Shown here one piece after another: positions 49,266 to 54,332 of a DNA stretch of 54,332 nucleotides. The stretch's first letter is position 1; each line of letters begins with the position of its first letter. The DNA is from a virus. The position numbers and the translations under genes were made by a program. The stretch covers positions 1 to 54,332 of the IMG/VR virus record IMGVR_UViG_3300033153_003825, one strand, 5' to 3'. The notes beneath the pieces are model-generated. The model worked only from the letters and a program-made list of their open reading frames with translations. It searched no databases and was not told the DNA's origin.

Positions 49266-49457
49266 TCATAGCTCCAACTCCGTGATGGCGATTGCCAGGT
49301 CCCCTATCTCAAAACGGAAATGTTTCGTTTCCACCAACTCCCGCAGGGCGGCTTGGACAGATCGTTTGGCACTCTTCCTTTCTTCGTCATTGAACTCATC
49401 CCACTCGGCCCAGAAAGCAATCCTCGCCATCCTCTCCAGCATCTCTTCAGGTTTCAT
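49266..49457 (-). CDS. small acidic helical protein
   Basis: 63 residues, EEMLERMARIAFWAEWDEFN then KSAKRSVQAALRELVETKHF: two or three helices with a charged face. It overlaps the next upstream gene by 4 bases and is preceded by a GGAG-type site within it. Unknown family. Confidence 0.55.
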   Translation of the reverse strand: MKPEEMLERMARIAFWAEWDEFNDEERKSAKRSVQAALRELVETKHFRFEIGDLAIAITELEL

Positions 49458-49813
49458 TGATCTTCTCCCAGGATCTCAGCTATGGCGGTTGCGATGAGTT
49501 CGTCAATCTGCACCCATGTTCTCTCGTATCTTTTGTCTGGGTTAGCTGGTGTAGAAAAGAAGCGGATTCTGTCTGGGACTTGTGGAAGGGCAGCTTCATT
49601 TTTGAGCAACCACTCAACCATCCACCCCTCCAGCGGACCTACGCCTTGGTTGTGGTGGGTGAGGATGGTGACTATTTCGCGTTTGGGGTCATAGTCTGGG
49701 AACATCATTTGACAGGCGGCATCCTCCCACTTACCCGCGAATACGCTTCCCCTGCTTGCATCACGATCTTCGGTAATCCGATACCCCCTCACCACTCTCT
49801 GCTCACTCATCAT
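49454..49813 (-). CDS. hypothetical protein
   Basis: 119 residues from ATG 49813 (second ATG at 49810), with AGGAG just upstream; an in-frame codon at 49837 is weaker. It has an acidic/basic alternating body, a REIVTILTHHNQGVGPLEGW central strand and an ELIATAIAEILGED C-terminal helix. No family is recognised. It overlaps its upstream neighbour by 11 bases. Confidence 0.5.
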   Translation of the reverse strand: MMSEQRVVRGYRITEDRDASRGSVFAGKWEDAACQMMFPDYDPKREIVTILTHHNQGVGPLEGWMVEWLLKNEAALPQVPDRIRFFSTPANPDKRYERTWVQIDELIATAIAEILGEDQ

Positions 49814-50576
49814 CTGGCTCCTGTAGGATGGCGTCACGGTGATGCTGAATGAACCTGTGGCAACGACCTACTTTCGCCGCAGCGGCCAAATCATCGTCTT
49901 CCAGCGTGGCCACAATGGCTTCAATTAGGATCGCCTCACTGTCTCGCTCCCGGTGGGTGAACTGGTCGGGCTTTATCAGTTCAAGCTCATAGGCCATGGC
50001 CGTAGCGTGGCGCTCCTCGGCCCAACCGTCTGCCTCTGGATCGGTGCGGTAAAGAAGCTCTTGGAGTATCAGTCGAGCAATCTCCTCCATCCTGTCTCCG
50101 GGCTCCCGGTGGGTGGAGGTGTGTTTTTCCTCGAGCTGTTGGTCGTGTTCCGCCTCCATACGCTTGTAATAAGCGTCTACTCCCTCTCCGGGCTCCCGGT
50201 GGGGTGCGGCGTCAATAGCCTTGGCAACGGCCTTTAAGAGTCCGACTTCCGTCCAGTGTAGGTTGTTGTCCCCGGTTGCTATCCTTCGTAGACCATCGGC
50301 ATAGTGACCTTCCGTGGGCTCCCGCTGGGGTGCGGCGTGTAGGTAGAGGGGGCTGCTGTCCTTATAACTGGGAATCTCCCCACCCCAGAACCTTTTAAGG
50401 TGTTCTATCTGAGCAGCGGTAACCCATACCACCGGCTCCCCATCGCCCAGAAATGCGAGGAGTTCGGATGCTACCCAATACGCCTCACCTCGCATGATGC
50501 TGTTAGAGACGCAATCCTCGATGTTTTTCTTAAAGGCTTCTACTCTCGCCACCTTCTCCCTCATGTCACTTGCCAT
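49803..50576 (-). CDS. modular protein with repeated HREPG linkers
   Basis: 257 residues from ATG 50576 (GGAGAG site). Four short modules are separated by repeated linkers: APQREPTEG, APHREPGEG, STHREPGDR and FTHRERDS. The DNA copies keep a GGGCTCCCGGTGGG core (about 50098, 50189, 50314 plus a degenerate one near 49946). The first module, GEPVVWVTAAQIEHLKRFWG then SSPLYLHAAP, resembles a domain seen in phages of Gram-negative bacteria. The linker repetition suggests module shuffling or amplification. Function unknown. Confidence 0.6.
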   Translation of the reverse strand: MASDMREKVARVEAFKKNIEDCVSNSIMRGEAYWVASELLAFLGDGEPVVWVTAAQIEHLKRFWGGEIPSYKDSSPLYLHAAPQREPTEGHYADGLRRIATGDNNLHWTEVGLLKAVAKAIDAAPHREPGEGVDAYYKRMEAEHDQQLEEKHTSTHREPGDRMEEIARLILQELLYRTDPEADGWAEERHATAMAYELELIKPDQFTHRERDSEAILIEAIVATLEDDDLAAAAKVGRCHRFIQHHRDAILQEPDDE

Positions 50577-50784
50577 CAGTGTTTCTCTCCGCCCGTAGTC
50601 GTAGCAAATCCCACTTGGCCCTTTCCCTGGCACGAGCGCGATTGAATTGCCTGATGCCTCTGAGCCACTTCAAGGCCCTGCGATGATCCGCCCTGTCGAG
50701 TCTGTCGAGTGAGTCGTAATCCACGGCGTCTAGGCCACGTTCGATCGCCAAAAGAATACGCTTACTGGTGGATGGACGCCTCAT
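50566..50784 (-). CDS. small Arg-rich protein
   Basis: 72 residues from ATG 50784, nine bases after the previous stop. Highly basic: RRALKWLRGIRQFNRARARE and RAKWDLLRLRAER. It is one long amphipathic helix and may bind nucleic acid. A start further upstream (TTG 50898) would overlap the membrane-protein gene and is rejected. It overlaps the next gene by 11 bases. Confidence 0.45.
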   Translation of the reverse strand: MRRPSTSKRILLAIERGLDAVDYDSLDRLDRADHRRALKWLRGIRQFNRARARERAKWDLLRLRAERNTDGK

Positions 50785-50792
50785 CCCGTTCA

Positions 50793-51053
50793 CTAAATCC
50801 ACTCCATCGGAGAATGACCCAAGAGCATCGGAATAATACGAATGGCGAAGTGAATCCAGAGCCAGGTGATGAACGTCATAAAGAGCCAGCCGTACCAATG
50901 CACCCGCTCAGACACGGCACAGTTGTTTTCAGTAAAGCTCCAGGCTGGGGTGGAGCCGACTCCGTACATTTCAGCGCCGTAGAAGATGCCGACCAAGACC
51001 ATCATGTAGAAGAGAAACCAATCAAGGTGCAACGGATAATGGTACTCACTCAT
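50793..51053 (-). CDS. two-span membrane protein
   Basis: 86 residues from ATG 51053, a 4-base overlap with the previous gene. Hydrophobic stretches about 11-26 (WFLFYMMVLVGIFYGA) and 52-78 (WYGWLFMTFITWLWIHFAI plus following). The loop carries a SFTENNCAVSERVHW stretch. Function unknown; it may act at the envelope with the neighbouring sulfotransferase-like protein. Confidence 0.55.
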   Translation of the reverse strand: MSEYHYPLHLDWFLFYMMVLVGIFYGAEMYGVGSTPAWSFTENNCAVSERVHWYGWLFMTFITWLWIHFAIRIIPMLLGHSPMEWI

Positions 51054-51667
51054 TTCGATTCTCCGTGAAGGCGGTAGCCCAACTGCATCGCTTCGGCGCG
51101 GTAGGCTTCCTTGAGATAGTCGAGTCCTTCGGGCGTGAAGTGCTCTACCCATGGCCCAAGCGGCTTGTTTGTGGTGACGTGCTTGGGGTCTTTCCGTAGC
51201 TCCCACTCCTCAAGGCGTCCAAGGTCGTAGGCGATCAGGTAGCGATTCACGTCCTTAGTAAGCGACTCGAAGCGGAGGATACTGGCTCCTGGTATTTCCC
51301 AGACGAAACGCCACAAACGGCGTGAGCCAAGGAACAGGCGGGGGTACTGGCGCGGCCATTCCGCGAGGAACCTGGCGCAAACCTTATCCTGGTCCCACTC
51401 GGAGTTCACTTCCTTGAATGTGGACCACCAGGACAAGAGGGCGTCACCATGGTTCCGTACTACGAAGGCGTAGTCGCAATCCAGCGGGTTCGTATCCCAC
51501 CATACTCGCTCGATCGGCATGTCTAGTTGCTGGTGAAGGTTTCGAGGCCCTTCGTGACGGGCTCCGATTATCTTGAAGCCTCGCCGCATGAAGATCCTTT
51601 CGAGCCACCGGGACGCTGCTTTTGCGTGGAGGCCGAAGACCAACTCCCTCTCTTTATTAAAGAGCAT
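51050..51667 (-). CDS. sulfotransferase-like protein, copy 2
   Basis: 205 residues, a paralogue of the 47590-48231 protein. Shared landmarks: a P-loop-like VFGLHAKAASRWLERIF near the start; RRGFKIIGARHEGPRNL, matching RGFDNLGGHHDGPWDL in copy 1; FVVRNHGDALLSWW, matching YMVRNPFSAILTHWW; RRLWRFVWEIPGA, matching RGRMWRFAWEQLPGP; and EHFTPEGLDYLKEAYRAEAM. The Pro of the Arg-Asn-Pro motif is replaced by His here. It overlaps both neighbours. It may be a diverged sulfotransferase with a different acceptor, or have lost activity. Confidence 0.6.
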   Translation of the reverse strand: MLFNKERELVFGLHAKAASRWLERIFMRRGFKIIGARHEGPRNLHQQLDMPIERVWWDTNPLDCDYAFVVRNHGDALLSWWSTFKEVNSEWDQDKVCARFLAEWPRQYPRLFLGSRRLWRFVWEIPGASILRFESLTKDVNRYLIAYDLGRLEEWELRKDPKHVTTNKPLGPWVEHFTPEGLDYLKEAYRAEAMQLGYRLHGESK

Positions 51668-51938
51668 CGGGCTCGCCCTCCCACCGCTTCCCGGCGGGCG
51701 TCGGCCTTGGTGGAGACAGAAACACCCTCATGCCTCGGCGTGGAACGTGGCCCATAATCCATTCGATGTGTGGGTAATCGCCATCCCCTACGACAATCCC
51801 GGCGGCTGGCATTTCCTCGGTCCACCGAACCACCTTGATCGCTTCCGCGAGAGTATTTTGACTTTCTTTGATAGCCGATGGATCGAGGTGTCGAAGGTTC
51901 TTCATCAGAACCGATAACCGAAGTGCTAGTCCTTTCAT
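51657..51938 (-). CDS. hypothetical protein
   Basis: 93 residues. Helical first half (ALRLSVLMKNLRHLDPSAIK) then VVRWTEEMPAAGIVVGDGDY and a basic Pro-rich end. It overlaps the copy 2 sulfotransferase-like gene by 11 bases and the next upstream gene by 4. Unknown family. Confidence 0.5.
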   Translation of the reverse strand: MKGLALRLSVLMKNLRHLDPSAIKESQNTLAEAIKVVRWTEEMPAAGIVVGDGDYPHIEWIMGHVPRRGMRVFLSPPRPTPAGKRWEGEPDAL

Positions 51939-52264
51939 TCTTCCTCCGTGGTGGGCGGTCTGGACGTGGCCGTGCCCTTAACCTTTGGCGTAACGAGCTT
52001 GAGGACGTTGAGGCCGTCCATACTCATCTCGTGCCTGAAGCCAAGGCCGTTGCAGTTCTCGCATCGGACAAATAGCCTGGCGGTTTCGTCACCCTCCGCC
52101 ATTACAATGACGCCGCCGTCCGCAAGGTGTTCCACGGTGAGTGCGGGAGCGTCTTGTGCGTTCGGGTCAAAGTCGAACGGCTCGTGACCCTCGGCCAAGG
52201 TCCGCCCAGCGCCTTCGCACCGGACGCACCGAACAGCGTTCAGTTTCACATCAAACTTCGGCAT
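51935..52264 (-). CDS. zinc-finger protein with DnaJ-like Cys pairs
   Basis: 109 residues. CVRCEGAGRTL and CENCNGLGF are two CxxCxGxG-type motifs as in the DnaJ zinc domain, separated by an acidic beta-rich stretch. Such motifs bind zinc and often contact unfolded protein or nucleic acid. It is too short for a chaperone co-factor. Function unknown. Confidence 0.6.
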   Translation of the reverse strand: MPKFDVKLNAVRCVRCEGAGRTLAEGHEPFDFDPNAQDAPALTVEHLADGGVIVMAEGDETARLFVRCENCNGLGFRHEMSMDGLNVLKLVTPKVKGTATSRPPTTEEE

Positions 52265-52274
52265 GGGTCCCCCC

Positions 52275-52556
52275 TTAAAGTGGTAGGTCCAACTGTCTCC
52301 ATCGTTCTCGCCATCCCCGGCGACGAGTATCCTTTACTAGGTCTGCTACGGGAACCCAGCGAATGATGAATACATGGTCCGTAACGGGGCCATAGCTGTC
52401 CATGTGGTGGTTTTTGATCCAGTCGTTCAGGGCTTTAGCGTCGCCGCTTTTGCAGAGTGCTACGGCTTTTTCACCGTTAAGGCGACCCATCGTGACGGCC
52501 CTGAACGGCGTTCTCTGCTCCCCGAGAAAAATCTTGTCCCCCTGCTGGACCGGCAT
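52275..52556 (-). CDS. hypothetical protein
   Basis: 93 residues from ATG 52556, supported by AGGAG; an in-frame start at 52625 is rejected because it lies inside the upstream gene. QQGDKIFLGEQRTPFRAVTM and KSGDAKALNDWIKNHHMDSY, then HVFIIRWVPVADLVKDTRRR: small alpha/beta protein. Unknown family. Confidence 0.5.
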   Translation of the reverse strand: MPVQQGDKIFLGEQRTPFRAVTMGRLNGEKAVALCKSGDAKALNDWIKNHHMDSYGPVTDHVFIIRWVPVADLVKDTRRRGWRERWRQLDLPL

Positions 52557-52567
52557 TCTCCTCTCCC

Positions 52568-53305
52568 TTAGTTCTGGACCACCCCAAATGTAAGTGGTAC
52601 TGGATGAAGCGTTTGCTCCGTCCACTTAGGAAGAATCCTGCCGTCCCTCACCCCAGCTAGTAACAGGTTTGGTGAAATGTCTGCGAGCACTCCTCCAAGA
52701 ATCTCTGGCAACACCCACGTCACCTCAAATTCAGGCAGGGCGGTATCCCCAAGGTCCGGGCAGGCTGTGGGACGGTTGTAGGACTTCGCTACCGCATCTT
52801 CATATCCACCCTCGTAAGCGCAAAGAATAAAATCCTCACCCACTACTGCACGGATGGTGGGGAATTCATGTTGAGGCCAAATTGCATCGGAAGTCCGGGT
52901 ATTCATGTACCCCATGATGAAAAGAATAGGGTTGGCATACAAATCAATGCTCCAGTTCCCTCGCCTGAGTACTTGAATTTTAAGGGTGTCCGGTGCGTAC
53001 TGACCAGCCGTGTCCACGATTGAGTGGACGATCACCGCAGAGACTCGGGAGGAGTCACTAGCCATGACACTCATAGAGGCAGGGGTGAAAAAGTCTTCTG
53101 CGTCCACCGCCCACACTGGACAGGAGACTTGGAGCCCCACGTAACCCTCGACACGCCATCCTTGTCCTGTCTCCTTTAGGGGACACTCGTGGGAAATTCC
53201 GGCGATCTGTCCGTAGGCATAGCCGTTGATGGTAATGGTCGCCTCCTGGCCGCACAGGAATCCAGGTACTAACGTCATTACTAGCGCAAGGGAAAAACGC
53301 TTCAT
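52568..53305 (-). CDS. secreted protein with signal peptide
   Basis: 245 residues. A classic signal peptide, MKRFSLALVMTLVPGFLCGQ, could be cut near residue 19-20. The mature part is beta-rich with at least four Cys (CPLKE, SCPVW, LCAYE, ACPDL), suggesting disulfides in the periplasm or outside. Preceded by AGGAGG. It stands beside two membrane-protein genes, so an envelope or superinfection role is possible. No family recognised. Confidence 0.6.
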   Translation of the reverse strand: MKRFSLALVMTLVPGFLCGQEATITINGYAYGQIAGISHECPLKETGQGWRVEGYVGLQVSCPVWAVDAEDFFTPASMSVMASDSSRVSAVIVHSIVDTAGQYAPDTLKIQVLRRGNWSIDLYANPILFIMGYMNTRTSDAIWPQHEFPTIRAVVGEDFILCAYEGGYEDAVAKSYNRPTACPDLGDTALPEFEVTWVLPEILGGVLADISPNLLLAGVRDGRILPKWTEQTLHPVPLTFGVVQN

Positions 53306-53314
53306 GCTTTCCTC

Positions 53315-53617
53315 CTAAAAAGTGAGGGTTCCCAGGAACACGGCCCAGGCATACCCGTGACAAAGAATCGGTCCCGTCATGTCCCCGATGCCGTCTCGGA
53401 GGTACTTCTTTCGGGGGTGGCCCATCGCCCTGTGAGTCTCCCAATTACTGCCTTCACGCATGGCGAAATAAACAACCAGAATCTCTGAAGTCAGTACCGC
53501 CTCCAAAGGACCGACGATTCCAGCTAGATAGGTGAAGGCGGCACAGATCAGGAAGTGGGCGATCCAAGAAAGTTCGTCTCTGGAAGCCACGTACTCGGCA
53601 AATTCGGTCAGGTTCAT
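53315..53617 (-). CDS. membrane protein
   Basis: 100 residues. Hydrophobic segments at about 19-34 (IAHFLICAAFTYLAGIVGPL) and 85-98 (CHGYAWAVFLGTL), with a charged middle containing RAMGHPRKKYLRDGIGD. The stop is ten bases before the secreted-protein gene. Unknown family. Confidence 0.5.
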   Translation of the reverse strand: MNLTEFAEYVASRDELSWIAHFLICAAFTYLAGIVGPLEAVLTSEILVVYFAMREGSNWETHRAMGHPRKKYLRDGIGDMTGPILCHGYAWAVFLGTLTF

Positions 53618-53661
53618 GAATCTGAATATGCGCCTATTTCACTATGAAACGCAAGCGCCTC

Positions 53662-53910
53662 CTAATCTGGTAAGGTTTTGATGTAACAGAGCGTTTTGAA
53701 TCCCACCATGTCCACCTCTTGGATGTAAAGCAACGCCTCCAGCGAGTCGATGAGGGATCTCTGGCCCCTAATGATCGAGTCCTGAATTACGGCCATGTTT
53801 TCCAGGTGGTGAGAGTATCGGACGTTCCTCGCACACAAGATCCCAGCCCATAGATAGACAGCCAGTATCACACCCCAACAAACGACATCCCACGTCGTGC
53901 GGGGCCTCAC
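53662..53910 (-). CDS. membrane-anchored coiled-coil protein
   Basis: 82 residues from GTG 53910, overlapping the previous stop by 4 bases. One membrane segment (WDVVCWGVILAVYLWAGILC) near the start is followed by a helical charged segment (HHLENMAVIQDSIIRGQRSL). It resembles Rz-like or anchored accessory proteins in layout, without a lysis neighbour. Unknown function. Confidence 0.5.
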   Translation of the reverse strand: MRPRTTWDVVCWGVILAVYLWAGILCARNVRYSHHLENMAVIQDSIIRGQRSLIDSLEALLYIQEVDMVGFKTLCYIKTLPD

Positions 53911-54122
53911 GGGTCCGCTCGCTTTCTCATGTACCCTTCGGCCAGTGTAATCACGCCACCGCCCTCAAGGACTTTGGATGCCCACTTCCAGGGCAATCCG
54001 GTGGCCCGGACAAACCCACCCGCCTCCTCTTTCGTGACCGAAGTCCACGTAACGTCCGGGTCCTGAATTTTAATGTGGTCCCTGATCCTGAGTGCCTGGT
54101 TTTTTGGAATCGTTTCGTACAT
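53907..54122 (-). CDS. hypothetical protein
   Basis: 71 residues with a strong CAGGAGG site. RIRDHIKIQDPDVTWTSVTK, AGGFVRATGLPWKWASKVLE then GGGVITLAEGYMRKR. A small alpha/beta protein with a basic end. Its 5' part is overlapped by 53 bases by the small membrane-protein gene at 54070. Unknown family. Confidence 0.5.
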   Translation of the reverse strand: MYETIPKNQALRIRDHIKIQDPDVTWTSVTKEEAGGFVRATGLPWKWASKVLEGGGVITLAEGYMRKRADP

Positions 54123-54240
54123 CGGTTTGGTCCTCCTGTACTAAGCGGTTTAGACGTAGTAGCGCCATGCCCACCATAAATGGGGTGCCGAGTCCTACGA
54201 AAAAACCGATCAGAATTGAAACACCATCGAGTTCGGGCAT
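54070..54240 (-). CDS. 56-residue single-span membrane protein
   Basis: Begins MPELDGVSILIGFFVGLGTP. One hydrophobic segment covers about residues 8-28, followed by a basic turn and a polar tail. The start lies in a TGATG overlap with the upstream gene. The 3' end overlaps the next gene by 53 bases. Function unknown. Confidence 0.45.
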   Translation of the reverse strand: MPELDGVSILIGFFVGLGTPFMVGMALLRLNRLVQEDQTDVRNDSKKPGTQDQGPH

Positions 54241-54332
54241 CAGTCCCAACCTATGTCCTTGAGTTCACTGAGTCGGACCCATTTTGTACGGGCCGCATGT
54301 CCCCATACGATCATCTCTACTAGCACCCTGTC
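54240..54332 (-). CDS. 3' end of a gene cut by the window edge
   Basis: An open minus-strand frame enters from the right edge and ends at a TGA (54242-54240). The readable 30 residues end in KWVRLSELKDIGWD. The beginning of the gene lies outside the window. Nothing can be said about function. Confidence 0.45.
   Translation of the reverse strand, partial: DRVLVEMIVWGHAARTKWVRLSELKDIGWD

Overview
The window is a tailed-phage genome or prophage, almost certainly a long-tailed (siphovirus-type) phage of a bacterium. It has the canonical order terminase, portal, scaffold, decoration protein, major capsid protein, connectors, tail tube, tail-assembly chaperone with a -1 frameshift, tape measure, tail tip and fibres. 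It also carries a DnaB-type helicase, an SSB and a tyrosine integrase. Base composition is GC-rich, and genes are packed with ATGA/TAATG overlaps and clear purine-rich ribosome sites. The host cannot be named from the sequence. The integrase points to a temperate life style. No prohead protease, tRNA, CRISPR or transposon was seen.

Layout. Positions 1-5672 (+) hold about twenty small, mostly unknown genes around an SSB gene, with an AT-rich gap preceded by iteron-like AGGTACA repeats (2495-2613) that may be an origin or regulatory region. Positions 5682-20191 (+) are the packaging, head and tail-shaft block. Positions 20201-39321 (+) are the tail tip and fibre block: a 2749-residue tip protein with six ~205-residue modules, a membrane-protein trio, several small structural proteins, a chain of four LamG-like modules split over two genes, and a 1099-residue protein made of about 34 short repeats. 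The block ends with an M15-type endolysin, followed at 39321-40022 by a membrane-anchored protein. Positions 40034-45598 (+), behind a sigma70-like promoter, are the replication/recombination block: YqaJ-type exonuclease, Gp3-like protein, winged-helix replication protein, DnaB helicase and RuvC-like resolvase. From 45651 to the right edge everything is on the minus strand: the integrase, then about twenty accessory genes including a HAD phosphatase and two paralogous sulfotransferase-like proteins.

The most striking item is the integrase (45651-46811, minus). It reads as a catalytically degenerate tyrosine-recombinase domain interrupted by a complete, apparently active one. Other leads are the tail-chaperone frameshift, the two sulfotransferase paralogues beside a HAD phosphatase, the short-repeat fibre with synonymous codon shuffling, a hairpin that would hide the start site of a fibre gene, and the iteron-like repeats.

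No stretch over 300 bases lacks a gene. The largest gap is 2568-2749. All function calls rest on reading motifs and gene order by eye; no database search was run.
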